Shown: one piece after another, positions 44,230 to 56,364 of the stretch | Layout of the letters: the number at the start of each line of letters is the position of its first letter | How positions within the stretch are numbered: the first letter of the stretch is position 1 | NCBI GenBank assembly: GCA_009667805.1 | Contig: CM019068.1 | Span: 8,992,182-9,056,181, forward strand | Direction: 5' to 3' | DNA from: Leptobrachium leishanense | Lineage: Eukaryota > Chordata > Amphibia > Anura > Megophryidae | Length of the DNA: 64,000 nt | Position numbers and translations under genes: made by a program | Notes under the pieces: generated by a model | Database searches by the model: none | What the model was told of the DNA's origin: nothing | Seen by the model: the letters and a program-made list of their open reading frames with translations, nothing else

Positions 44230-44840
44230 GGGGATTTGTTAGCAGCAACACCTTGTATCTGTATGTGCTGCATAATTCCTGTGTATGGCAATTACAGCAA
44301 CACCTTGTATCTGTATGTGCCGCATAATGCCTGTGTATGGCAATTACAGCAACACCTTGTATCTGTATGTGCTGCATAATGCCTGTGTATGGCAATTACA
44401 GCAACACCTTGTATCTGTATGTGCTGCATAATGCCATTGTGTATGGCAATTACAGCAACACCTTGTATCTGTATGTGCCGCATAATGCCTGTGTATGGCA
44501 ATTACAGCAACACCTTGTATCTGTATGTGCTGCATAATGCCTGTGTATGGCAATTACAGCAACACCTTGTATCTGTATGTGCCGCATAATGCCTGTGTAT
44601 GGCAATTACAGCAACACCTTGTATCTGTATGTGCTGCATTCTGCCTGTGTATGGCAATTACAGCAACACCTTGTATCTGTATGTGCTGCATAATGCCTGT
44701 GTATGGCAATTACAGCAACACCTTGTATCTGTATGTGCTGCATTCTGCCTGTGTATGGCAATTACAGCAACACCTTGTATCTGTATGTGCTGCATTCTGC
44801 CTGTGTATGGCAATTACAGCAACACCTTGTATCTGTACTG
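44230..44840. repeat. 52-bp satellite
   Basis: About 12 units: ATGGCAATTACAGCAACACC, TTGTATCTGTATGTGCTGC, then ATAATGCCTGTGT or ATTCTGCCTGTGT. The alternation of GCCGCAT and GCTGCAT units shows a two-unit higher order. Confidence 0.95.
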
Positions 44841-44849
44841 TACAGGGAT

Positions 44850-46160
44850 TTACACTCATTATAACCCCCTGAATCTTATCCCTGTACAGCAGCGACTGAC
44901 CCCACAGCTCTCTCTGTATTCTGTCTAAACCCTGGCTGCTGGAATGCTGCAGTAAAGTTTGTTGAGCTTTTTGTTACAATGAGGATTTGAGCTGCTCTTT
45001 CCTTCTTTTTTACAGTAGCAGAGGATGACTGGAGAGAGATAAAACAATGCATTATTTTTCTCTACAGGGGGCACTCTAATCTTGCTTTAAAAAGTACGCA
45101 GACAGGGTTTTGATCTGTTAATGAATGATTTTCAATGTAATATAATGCAAAATCAAGTTAAAGCTTTTCCGGTAGGGAAAAGGTTAAAGCTGAAATTTAT
45201 ATAGCATGACTCGTACAGTATCGTTCCTTTATACAACCGATACGTGAAGCTTTCAAACATAATGAACAAAAAGATGTGTCCAAAGACCACTGACACGCCC
45301 CCTCACAAAACGTTCATTCTGTGTGTGTTTGCGCGTCGGTCGTGTTCAATGAGACGCCTGGTGCTGGTCTTTACACAGCGATTTGAAGACGCTGTATCAA
45401 ATTGTAGCTAAATTGCTCTATTTTTTTCTTTTTTAAGTGGACCTGTTTGATTTTATTAATAAGGCAAACTATAGGAGGAAAATACAATAGCCCGGAATTA
45501 CACGCTTTGAATGACAAACGACCAGTCCACGGTGCCTAAAACATTGTAAAACTCAACAGGACGCAAAGACAATTCACCGTACCTGGAAAAATGTATCGGG
45601 AAATTTTTTCTGTTGAATACGTTTATTTTATATCTTAGTCCTTCTGATGCGTTGCCGCGGGCCCCCCGCAAAGATAAACTGCCTGTAACCAGCCTTCCAC
45701 ATATCCAGATAAATATCACTCAATGCACAGATAATCACAGGAACTCGTCTGATGCAAACCTCCTCACAAAGGCCGATAAATATGGCAACGTCACGTTTCT
45801 CCAACACGTAAAGAAAACTTGAGGATTGCTGTAACCAAAGTTTCCTCTACCTTTGTGCCATCCTTTCCTTGGCACCCTTGCCCACGCTATACGTGCCCTC
45901 TGTGCCTGTTGGAGAAGTGTGGATGCTGGCCTCCTGCCTAGAGAACATGGACCAATTTAGCAAAGCCAGTTCTCAAGGACAATGGGCATAAATGGACACC
46001 TATCTTGAAACTGTATTTTAGGATTTAATTTGTGTTTGCAAGAACAATAGGTCTACATTATATCTCTATCTGTTTGTCTTTCGATTGATCTGATGTTGTT
46101 TGTTATCCCGTCTAGTGTGTACTAATTAGGTCTCAGTGTCTTCCGAATAAATTAACCCCC
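44850..46160. other. No recognised feature
   Basis: Unique-looking DNA without a coding frame above noise; no repeats were recognised. Confidence 0.5.
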
Positions 46161-46499
46161 CTCATGTATAGGGATGAGCTGTTTGGTTCGATGTGTTCGG
46201 AGTTCGATTCGAACATCGCTAGTTTGTATGTACGCGAACTTCGAACATTTCCGCGTGTTCACAGTATATTCGCCCACAATGCACCACAATGGACCACAAT
46301 GCACTTTTCCACTGGCCTGAAGCTTGTAATTGGCTACAGCCTGAACCTGACCACAGTTTGGGTGCAAGATAGGTGCAAGACTATGCCAATCACGGCTCAG
46401 AGTCCTGATTGGGCAAATTTTGCCCAATCATGGGCTCACAGAACTAAGTCCCGCAGCACACTATATAAGGTGTCCCTTACAGCCCTAGCACGTGTTTTT

Positions 46500-47060
46500 T
46501 GAGAGGATATTGTTAGTGTGTATTCTCACTGCCAGTTTGCCAGCAGCTATTGGGGGGGGGGGGGGTCTCATTTCTACAAAATATCTGGGAATTGTTGTAA
46601 TCTTTGTGTTCTCACTGCCTGCAACTATTTTGGGGGTCAGTCATTTCTACAAAATATCTGGGAATTGTTGTAATCTTTGTGTTCTCACTGCCACCAGCAA
46701 TTTTGGGGGTCAGTCATTTATACAAAATATCTGGGAATTGTTCTAATCTTTGTGTTCTCACTGCCACCCATCAGGGGGTCTCACTGATTTATAGGAGGTT
46801 TCTGGGAATTGTAATCTGTGTCTTCTCACTGCCAGCTATCAGGGGGCCCCACATACTTCTAGCAGATTTCTGTGAATTGTAATCTGTGTCTTGTCACTGT
46901 TGCCAGCTATCAGAGGGTCCTATCAGGGGGTCTCACTGACTTGTAGGTGGTTTCTGGGAATTTTAATTTGTGTCTTGTCACTGCCACCCATCAGGGGGTC
47001 TCACCGACGTATGGGAGGTTTCTGGGAATTGTAATCTGTGTCTTGTCACTGACTGCCAGC
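46500..47060. repeat. ~65-75 bp tandem repeat in hAT 5' region
   Basis: Units contain TCTGGGAATTGTAATCTGTG, TCTTCTCACTGCCA and CAGGGGGTCTCACTGA. About eight units of decreasing similarity, upstream of the transposase ATG at 47210; possibly the promoter or leader region. Confidence 0.85.
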
Positions 47061-47209
47061 TATCAGGGTGTCTCACTGAGTTATACCAGAGTTCTGGAAA
47101 TCTTTAATCTTTATACCAGAGTTGAATCAGAGTTCTGCAGCATATCTCCAATTTTTATACCAGAGTTGAATCAGAGTTCTGTATATCTTTAATCTATATA
47201 TCACTCACC

Positions 47210-50200
47210 ATGTCAGAAAGACCAAAAAGGACAGGCAGACGCTCCCAGGGACAGATTAGAGGGCAAGCAGCCTCTGTGTCTTGAGGCTGTGCCTCTGGTC
47301 ATCGTGGACGTGGTGCATCCTCTGCAGGGGCACGCTTGTCCTTTCTAACTGGTGCTGGCCATCTTAAGCAGCAGCAACATACAGAGGATTGGGTGGATTG
47401 GCTAACCAGGCCTTTCTCATCCTCCGAGTCCTCTGCCAGCCAGGCTTGTAATGCTTTACAGTCCACCTCAGCTGCCAAAGCATCTAATGCAGCCTCCATG
47501 TCCACAGCTACTCCTGCTGTAGCCTCACTATCACACACGGAGGAGTCAGCTGAATTGTTTGACTACAATGACAGTGACATGCTGCTTGAGGATGCGCAGC
47601 AACTACAGTGCTCTGATTCAATCTCTGAGGTTGAGGAAGGGAGTATAATCAACCTAGAGGAAGGGGGTGCCAGTGATGACACACAAATAACTGGCACTCA
47701 TGTTGCCCCAGCAGCTGCAGCATACTGTCAAGTTGGCTCCAGTGACGAGGAGATAGGGGGTGATGACAATGATGATGAGGTCACTGACTCCACCTGTGTG
47801 CCTGATCAAATAGAGGAGTCAAGTGAGGAGGAGGAGGCACAACAAACACGAGGCACAATGTCCTCTATGACCAACCGTAGCACTAGCCAGTCCAAGGCAT
47901 CAGATGTCAGAGCTGCTCAGGTGCAGAGCGCTGTTGTCTCAAAGCACACATCCAGGAACTCGGCTGTCTGGGAGTTCTATAAGAAATGTGCAGCAGACTG
48001 CACCATTGCTATTTGTAATCTATGTCAGATGAGGCTCAAGCATGGGAAAGACACCGGACGCTTGGGTACCACGTGCTTGAGTGACATATGCTTGAGTGCG
48101 ACATATGACCACCTGCCATGCATCCCATTGGCGCAAAACTTTGCGTAGGTCCTCCTCACCTGTCTCTACCCCCACTATATGTCCTGCCATATCATTGACT
48201 CCAACCTCCACTGACAGGGCTGATGCTACAGTAATGGATGTACCAGGTTCCTCACAATGCGACAGCATCCTATCAGCTGAAGATTTACGCAGTCAGATTA
48301 CGTTGCCGCAGCTGCTGCAGCGTAAGAAAAAATATAGTCCCAAGTACCATCCCCAAGCACAGCGTCTAAATGCCAGCTTAGCAAAATTACTCGCATTGCT
48401 GCTGCTGCCTTTCCAGCTGGTGGACTCTGCTTCCTTCCGTGAATTTGCTTAATGTGCTTTACCACAGTGGCAGGTTCCAAAACGCCATTCCAGCACTATA
48501 CCAGCACGTGGAACACAATGTTATGGAGTCATTGGGAAAGGCAGTCAGCAGCAAGGTGCATGTGACTTTAAACACGTGGTCCAGCAAGCATGGACAGGGC
48601 CGTTACATTTTCTTCATGGCACACTGGGTAACTCTGATTGCAGCTGGGAGGGATCCAAGATGGGGCTCTGTGCTGGAGCTTGTTCATCCAACACGCCTCC
48701 AGAAAGCTGCTTGTGTGAGGTCCGTCTGCTCCACCACCTCTTCCTCCTCCTCCTTCTCTGTCTCTGCTGAAGTGGTAGTTAAACCGACGCGTGGCAGGGG
48801 CTACGCAATGGCTCAAGCAAAAAGATGCCATACTGTGCTTGAGCTGGTTTGTTTAGGGAGCAGGAGCCACACCAGGCCAGAAATTCTGTCAGCTCTGCAG
48901 GGGCAGGTGCAGAGATGGTTAACACCATGCCAGATTCAGCTGGGAATGGTTGTCTGTGATAATGGCAGCAACCTTCTCTCCGCCCTACGCCAGGGTAAGT
49001 TGATGCATGTACCATGCCTAGCACACGTCCTAAATCTGGTGGTACAGCGTTTCCTAACCAGGTACCCAGGGCTGGCACAGCTTCTCAGCCGGGCCAGAAA
49101 AGTCTGCAGCCACTTCAGACGGTCATTCCCAGCAAGTGTTTGCCTGGTAGAAATTCAAAGAGAATTCTACCTTCTCACAAACCGTCTGATCTGTGACATT
49201 CCCTCCAGGTGGAACTCGACATTAGCAATGCTGCAGCGTCTGCACAAGCAGCAGAGGGCCATCAATGAGTACCTGTGTGAGTATGGCACAAGGACAGGTT
49301 CAGGTCAACTTGTTTCCCCCCCCCCGCAGTGGCTGATGATCAAGGATGCATGCACTGTACTGTCACCATTTGAGGAGGCAACGAGGATGGTGAGTAGGGA
49401 CAGTGCATGCATCAGTGACACAATTCCTTTAGTGTTCCTGCTGGAGCACACTCTGCGGGGAATTATAGATGTGGCTCTAGAGGCAGAGCAGCGGGAGGAA
49501 GAGGAGGCCCGCAGACAGCTTTCCAGTGGGTCCTCCTCAGATCAGACAGGAGGAGGATGAGGATGAGGAATATTTAACTAGTGGGGGCATTGAAGGTGGG
49601 GATTCCTCAAGGGAGGGTTTTGTGTGCCCAGAAACACAAGGACTAGTATGTGGATGGGAGGAAGAAGTGCACGATGGGGTCATCCTCATTGACTAGGAAG
49701 ACTCGGAAGCTAATGCCACCTCCAACCTACGCTGCATGGGCTCCCTTATCCTGCAAAGCCTGCTAAAGGACCCCAGGATTTGTGCTATCAAGGAGAGGGA
49801 TCATTACTGGTTGGCAACCCTTCTTGATCCACGATACAAGGGTAAAGTTGCAGAGCTCATCCTGCCCGCACAGAGGGAGCACAGGATGAAAAAACTTGAG
49901 GACGCTCTAAAGCGACACTTGTGTAACACCTTTCCAGGCACTGGTAGGTTACCAAGTGATGACACAGGTGCTTCTGAGGCTGCGGATGATCAGAGGAATA
50001 GTGGTGAAGGCCGGGGCCGCTTGACTGATGCCTTTTTAAATTTTTTTAGTCCACGACGTCCAGGGACGTCAAATGTATGCACCCATTGCCAGCGTCTTCA
50101 CCATATGGTGCAGGACTACCTAGGGGCAAGGGCAGACCTGGATACCTTTCCAGCAGATGATCCACTGGCTTATTGGGTGTTGAGATTGGATCACTGACCA

Positions 50201-50404
50201 GAACTTAGCCAATATGCTATGCAGTTACTAGGTTGCCCTTCATCCAGCGTGCTTTCTGAAAAAACGTTCAGTGCCGCTGTAGGTTTGTTCACAGACAAAA
50301 GAGTGCGTCTGTCCACCGACTCTGTAGACCGGCTGACATTTATAAAAATGAATCAGTCCTGGATCAGCAGCTATCAATCCCCTGATGCTGACGTAACGGA
50401 ATAG
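47210..50404 (+). pseudogene. hAT transposase, BED finger type, multiply frameshifted
   Basis: The ATG at 47210 opens MSERPKRTGRRSQ; TGA at 47282-47284 interrupts, and the same frame continues to about 48060. After an acidic Ser-rich N-terminus comes a BED finger start, VWEFYKKCAADCTIAICNLC (47965-48030), whose His part is frameshifted near 48065. Then KYHPQAQRLNASLAKLLALL (48340-48400), another shift near 48440, and the catalytic region with VVCDNGSNLLSAL (hAT Asp), VPCLAHVLNLVVQ and IPSRWNSTLAMLQRL. A shift near 49555 follows, then WLATLLDPRYKGKV (49800-49850), a stop at 50196-50198, and the dimerisation end CPSSSVLSEKTFSAAVGLFT. All hAT blocks are present in order; at least five lesions disable it. 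Confidence 0.92.
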
Positions 50405-50429
50405 ATTGGGGATGTCTTCTGCATTCACA

Positions 50430-50800
50430 AAACCTCCACCACTGCACTCTTCCACAATACCACAAAAGGGTTAAGGTGTGAAGACACTTGCTGTGCTGCC
50501 ACCAAAGGCAAAATATTTGGGTACACTGACGCCTGTACCAGATTCATATCATTTTAATATTGGACCGCAGGGTCCAACCCTGCACTCTTCCACAATACCA
50601 CAGAGGGGTTACTTACGGTGTGAAGGCACTTGCTGCCACCAAAGACACAATATTTGGGTGCACTGACACTGACGCCTATATTACCAGATTTATATCATTT
50701 AAATTTTTTGGACCACAGGGTCCAACCCTGCACTCTTCCACAATACCACAGAGGGGTTACTGTGTGACGGCACTGTTGCCGACACTAAAGGCCCAATTTT
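50430..50800. repeat. ~115-bp tandem repeat in hAT 3' region
   Basis: Three units with GTCCAACCCTGCACTCTTCC, ACAATACCACAGAGGGGTTA and CTGCCACCAAAG. It lies between the transposase end and the subterminal zone. Confidence 0.85.
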
Positions 50801-51371
50801 AAAGCACCTATTGTTACTTTCATCCAAAGCCTGCATAAGTTTCACCGTAATTTAGCCAAAAAATCACTAAACTTGTTCTGTGTGTCCTAAAATGTCTTTT
50901 CATACAGACTGCCGCCCCAAGCAGTTGTTTATGAATAGATTAAAGGCAAACCGTTTACCGTCATTTGAAATGTCATTTTTTTGTTTTTAAATGTTTCTAT
51001 ACATCCTACAAATCCGCCACTTCACGGGCAGGTTATGGTTACCTCCTAGGCACGATATTTGAAGGAATTTTTTGTTTTTATTTTTAACCCTTATTTCATG
51101 GAAAATTCACTGTTCCTTTAAAAACTTTTTTTTAAAACTTTTTGTCCTTGTTTCCTGTCCCCCAGGGCACTACCCGGACCCCAATACACCTTTTTTGGCA
51201 AATATCTTGCATATATGCCCTCTTGCAGGGCACCCTAAAAATCGAACTTTTGAGTCCCATTGACTTGCACTGAGTTCGGTTCGTGCTCGTGTTCGAACTC
51301 GAACTTTTGAAATTTTTCGAGTTCGAATGCGAACCGAACACGGGGGTGTTCGGCTCATCCCTACTCATGTA

Positions 51372-51900
51372 GACAATGTATTCTGTTTATTGTGTCATGT
51401 TACCTCCCCTCTCTGTTATCCCATATAACTGTTCTCATTTCCATTAAACATATATTCATTCCCCTGCATTAAGCTGTGTCTGGTGTTTGGGGAGAGATTA
51501 TGTAGAAATATACAGCACTCCCTCAAGTTCTGGCTGAGGGTTGTGAGAAGGCAAGCTGCTTCGGATCAGCTTTGCTGAAGAGAAGGGACGGACACTGTAA
51601 CAGGTTCAGGTCTGGTCCACAAGCCGGAGACCAGTAACCCCCAGTCGTTGTTACAATGGCTATTATCAAGAACGTTGAATAGAAAGTGATAAACGTCAGG
51701 GGCAAACAAATTCCAAGACGTCCGGCTTTACATTATCTAAAAACGTATAAATGTTCTCAACAGACTTTGTTTTCATGTCTCGTTTTTTTCCCTGTTCTAG
51801 TGTTGCGGTTATGTAATAAATTTCAAAAATTCTGCTAGTGAAAATTTTGAAGCCCGATGGAGAAAATGTGAGAACTGACGATGATTTCATGAATTTGTAA
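51372..51900. other. No recognised feature
   Basis: Flank of the hAT insertion; nothing was identified. Confidence 0.5.
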
Positions 51901-51904
51901 TGTG

Positions 51905-52485
51905 TTAACCAACCCATCCACTCCCTACCACAATGCCCCCATCCACACCATACCACAACCTCCCCATCCACTCCCTAACACAATGCCCCCATGCACACCA
52001 TACCACAACCTCCCTGTCCACACCATACCACAACCTCCCTGTCCACACCATACCACAACCTCCCCATCCATTCCCTAACACAATGCTCCCCATCCACATT
52101 ATACCACAACCTCCCCATCCACTCCCAACCACAACCTCCCCATCCACTCCCTAACACAATGCCCCCATCCACACCATACCACAACCTCCCCATCCACTCC
52201 CTAACACAATGCCCCCATCCACACCATACCACAACCTCCCTGTCCACACCATACCACAACCTCCCCATCCACTCCCTACCACAACCTCCCCATCCACTCC
52301 CTAACACAATGCCCCCATCCACACCATACCACAACCTCCCCATCCATTCCCTAACACAATGCCCCCATCCACACCATACCACAACCTCCCAATCCACTCC
52401 CTACCCCAATGCTCCCCCATCCACTCCCTACCACAACCTCCCCATCCACTCCCTACCACAATGCCCCCCCCACTCACATCATACC
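51905..52485. repeat. ~24/47-bp satellite (CCATCCACTCCCTAACACAA)
   Basis: Alternating half-units ACAACCTCCCCATCCACTCC and ACACAATGCCCCCATCCACA plus CACCATACC. One strand is almost free of G. The long open frames are repeat artefacts. Confidence 0.95.
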
Positions 52486-52489
52486 ATTA

Positions 52490-54130
52490 GGTCTGTGGTT
52501 TTTCTTCTACAGTATGTAACAGTTAATGAGGTGGAGGGAATAGTTAGATAAATCAGCAGGGGGTGTATTGTTTCTCCAGGTTACCTGAGAAGAGCTGGCA
52601 GCTGAGATAAAACAGGAAGCTTAAAAGACTTATAATCTTCACCCCGGATAATGTCCTTTGAATACATCCCACACAATACAATGATGTGAGTCGGTGACTG
52701 ATCCATTCACTCCATTCTATGACCAAATCCACACAGTGAGGAGCAAGTGATACAAAGATACAACACAAAGTATCACACAGTGGATGCACCCAGTGACACA
52801 TATAGAGGAAAATATCACACAATGGAAGCACCCAGTGACACATATAGAGGAAAATATCACACAATGGATGCGCCCAGTGACACATATAGAGGAATATATC
52901 ACACGATGGAAGCACCCAGTGACACATATAGAGGGAAATATCACACAATGGATGCATCCAGTGACACATATAGAGGAAAACATCACACAATGGATGCGCC
53001 CAGTGACACATATAGAGGAAAATATCACACAATGGAAGCACCCAGTGACACATATAGAGGAAAATATCACACAATGGATGAATCCAGTAACACATATAGA
53101 GGAAAATATCACACAATGGATGCACCCAGAGACACATATAGAGGGAAATATCACACAATGGATGCACCCAGTGACACATATAGAGGAAAATATCACACAA
53201 TGGATGCACCCATTGACACATATAGAGAAAAATATCACACAATGGATGCGCCCAGTGACACATATAGAGGAAAATATCACACAATGGATGCGCCCAGTGA
53301 CACATATAGAGGAATATATCACACGATGGAAGCACCCAGTGACACATATAGAGGGAAATATCACACAATGGATGCACCCAGTGACACATATAGAGGAAAA
53401 TATCACACAATGGATGCGCCCAGTGACACATATAGGGAATATATCACACGATGGAAGCACCCAGTGACACATATAGAGGAAAATATCACACAATGGATGC
53501 ACCCAGAGACACATATAGAGGAAAATATCACACAATGGATGCGCCCAGTGACACATATAGAGGAAAATATCACACAATGGATGCACCCAGTGACACATAG
53601 AGGAAATATCACACAATGGATGCACCCAGAGACACATATAGAGGAAAATATCACACAATGGATGCACCCAGTGACACATATAGAGGAAATATCACACAAT
53701 GGATGCACCCAGTGACACATATAGAGGAAAATATCACACAATGGATGCACCCAGTGACACATATAGAGGAAAATATCACACAATGGATGCACCCAGTGAC
53801 ACATATAGAGGGAAATATCACACAATGGATGCACCCAGTGACACATATAGAGGAAAATATCACACAATGGATGCGCCCAGTGACACATATAGAGGAAAAT
53901 ATCACACAATGGATGCACCCAGTGACACATATAGAGGAAAATATCACACAATGGATGCACCCAGTGACACATATAGAGGAAAATATCACACAATGGATGC
54001 ACCCAGTGACACATATAGAGGAAAATATTATCTAAACATACAAGAGAAAAACAAAGCACATGGAAGATATCAGCAACAAAAAATAAATACAGTAAGGACA
54101 TTTCATTTTTTAGTGTTACTGGCCCTTTAA
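52490..54130 (-). mobile_element. TTAAAGGG-type repeat with 42-bp satellite, copy 2
   Basis: In inverted orientation it ends GTTACTGGCCCTTTAA at 54130, matching the start at 13126. It shares flanks with copy 1 on both sides of the satellite (GGACATTTCATTTTTTAGTG, ACATACAAGAGAAAAACAAAG; and CACTCCATTCTATGACCAAA, GGGGGTGTATTG). The far boundary is set by loss of homology where the 24/47-bp satellite begins. Confidence 0.7.
52770..54030. repeat. 42-bp satellite, inverted array
   Basis: About 30 units: AATATCACACAATGGATGC, ACCCAGTGACACATATAGAG, GA. It is the reverse complement of the 13.2-15.1 kb array, with variants ATGGAAGCACCC and GGAATATATCACACGATGG forming a repeated block (about 52880 and 53305). 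Open in several frames because the unit is a multiple of three. Confidence 0.96.
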
Positions 54131-55299
54131 CTCTTTCCATGCGGCGGGTGCGCTCAGCGCGAGTCCTGCCGCATGGCTACTTCGCTGAGCGCGTCTTCCC
54201 TTTGCAGCGACGATCGGCCCGGATTCCGGCCGATCGCGGCACCCCCCCGGTGCGGGCTGACATACTCGATGTCAGCCCAGTCTCCGGGACCCGGCGGGCA
54301 CGATAGACATCATCCCGCCTGCGCGTTGACGTCTATTTCAGGCACCCCCCACGCCATTGCGAGGAAGGTGCTTCAAGGGGAGGTCCTTCATTCCTCTCCC
54401 CCTCCCCATCCGTGCGGGCCAGCGAGTAAAGGCAGGCACCGCTTGGAAGGGCACAGCCTGTCTTTAACCCCTATGGGGCTGGATCGCGATATGGCGCTAA
54501 CATGCGCCGTATCACGGTCCCCTCCCGGAGCTGGCCAAAATCTTGGATGTCTGGGATATCCCCCTAATGACTGGCGTCATCGCATATAGCGTGCTGGCGC
54601 CAGCTCCGTAATTAACCCCGTGCTGCCACCTATGGTGGCGATAGGGGGTTCCAATGAACCCCCTTTCCCCCGATCCATGTTAGCTAGGGGTTAATGTTTG
54701 ATATCATTGGAACGGCCAGAGCATGGCCTTTCCAATGATACCAAACATGACCATGTACAGTGTACAAACAAATAATTAAAAATAAAAATAAAATTAAAAA
54801 AATTAAAAATTAAAACAAAATGTTTTATTGTTTTCGTTTGTTTTATTAATGCAGCGATATTGTTCTCATTTCAATTATAATGTGAACAATGATGCTGCAC
54901 TAATGATTTTTTCTATGGGGGGCGTTTGCTAAAAAATATGTAATTTTCCCCAAAAAAAAGTAACGATTCCTCATTTCTAATTTTTTTAACACGCGCAACC
55001 CATAGAAAATATAACTGCAAACGCTCGCATGTTAAAATGTGAAAAAAACACTTTACACATTGTAAATTATTGAAAATTCTAATTTTATTACATTTTACGT
55101 TATAATATTCAGACAGGACATAATGTATACATATAATAATGACATATTATGAATCTGCCGAGTCTCCCGGAAAGAACGATATATAATATGTCTGGGTCGC
55201 ATAATAAAATGTGACTTCAAAATGCGTTTAAACAAGATGAGCGAAACCAGTAAAAATGAGCTCAGCACAGAGGTGTGAAAAGTCTCAGCAGCGAAAGGG
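54131..55299. mobile_element. piggyBac-like element (1.17 kb)
   Basis: TTAA at 54127-54130 and 55300-55303. Ends CTCTTTCCATGCGG and AGCAGCGAAAGGG. Internal hairpins GAACGGCCAGAGCATGGCC and the TAATGCAGCGATATTG...GATGCTGCACTAATG segment match the 17983-21371 copy. The left TTAA is at the same time the terminal TTAA of the satellite-bearing repeat. Non-coding. Confidence 0.78.
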
Positions 55300-55390
55300 T
55301 TAACTCTGTTGAAGCTGAGAATAGATGAGTTCCAGGCAGGTTTGTTGTTTGAAAACTTTGTGTCATTGAATTTATTTTTCCCTTTACATT

Positions 55391-56364
55391 CAGGGTTATT
55401 CAAAGAGATCGAATTGCTTGAGAAAAGTAACCGAACGCTGAAAATCAGCATTCGGTTACCTTTCCTGGCCATTCGGCTATCCAGAGAGCAGGCAATTCGC
55501 CAAATCCTGGCGAATTGCCTGCACATACGGTGCCTGTTCGAGAGCAGTGAAATCCCCATGAAAAGCTCTGCTTCAGAGAACACAAACCAGCAGTGAAAGG
55601 TTCCCCTAATGCCCTGCCATTCGGTGGTTTAATTTGGCAAGTTAATTCAGGAGAATCCCATAGGTTTCAATGTTAAAAATATTCCCGTTTTAATTCAATA
55701 TCTAATAAACCGTTCATTATAAAATTCTGCAGCAAAAAGTCTCTTTATTTATAGATTTTTTCGGATACTTTAAGCATTTTTCTCAATTTTTTTTATTTTT
55801 TTAAAAGTCCGATTTTTTTTAGATTTTTTTTTAAGTTTACTTATTTTTTCTGTAACAGCCTCTTTATTATCATTCCCTGGATCATATTCAAATTTCAGAC
55901 ATTTTCGCTCAGTAGTTTCTTTGCAAACAGCTTTTTACTTTCACACATTCATACAAACTCTTTTGCTAATTTATTCACCTCCCTCTGTCTGCAGTCTCGG
56001 CTTTCTCGGCTTTTTCCTGGGGCTGCGTGTGATCGGCTCCTGCTCGGGTTTTTCCGGCGGCTTCGCTGCGTGTGATCGGCTCCTGCTCGGGTTTTTCCGG
56101 CGGCTTCACTGCGTGTGATCGGCTCCTGCTCGGGTTTTTCTGGCGTCTTCGACGGGTTAATCCAGATGTTTTTGCGGCTTTTTCTGCGTGCATTCGGCAG
56201 GTTTTGCGATTAGTTTTCGTCAGGTTTGCGGTAGCTTTGCCCTGTGGTGTTTGCTGAATACACCGCAGGGTCACCGAAATGGGATCGGCAAAAGGAACCG
56301 AATTGAAGAGAACGAAAAGTCACCGAACGTGCGGTGACTTTTCGAATCTCTTTGGATAACCCTG
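55391..56364. mobile_element. CAGGGTTATTCAAAGAGA-type DNA element relic
   Basis: It starts CAGGGTTATTCAAAGAG and ends CTCTTTGGATAACCCTG, an inverted pair related to the palindromic MITE at 7246-8027. ATT flanks both ends, but a longer duplication is not seen. Inner palindromic motif CAGCATTCGGTTACC and CACCGAACGTGCGGTGACTT. It contains the dispersed repeat at 55610-55930 and a short tandem repeat at 56025-56150. Confidence 0.6.
56025..56150. repeat. ~50-bp tandem repeat, 2.5 copies
   Basis: GTGTGATCGGCTCCTGCTCG, GGTTTTTCCGGCGGCTTC repeated with few changes. Confidence 0.9.

Larger units (their letters stand above)
46169..51363 (+). mobile_element. hAT transposon with broken BED-type transposase (5.2 kb)
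   Basis: Ends are TAGGGATGAGC (46169-46179) and GCTCATCCCTA (51353-51363), with a perfect 8-bp duplication CTCATGTA (46161-46168 and 51364-51371). Subterminal zones are rich in TTCGAAC/GTTCGAA motifs. It carries the transposase relic 47210-50404, tandem repeats on each side of it, and a right end homologous to the non-autonomous element at 5314-8529. This is the formerly autonomous member of the family. Confidence 0.95.

Noticed and set aside
54173..54589. 138-codon GC-rich frame in the piggyBac-like element
   Set aside because: Similar GC-rich non-coding sequence in the related 18-kb copy does not keep this frame; no transposase motif.
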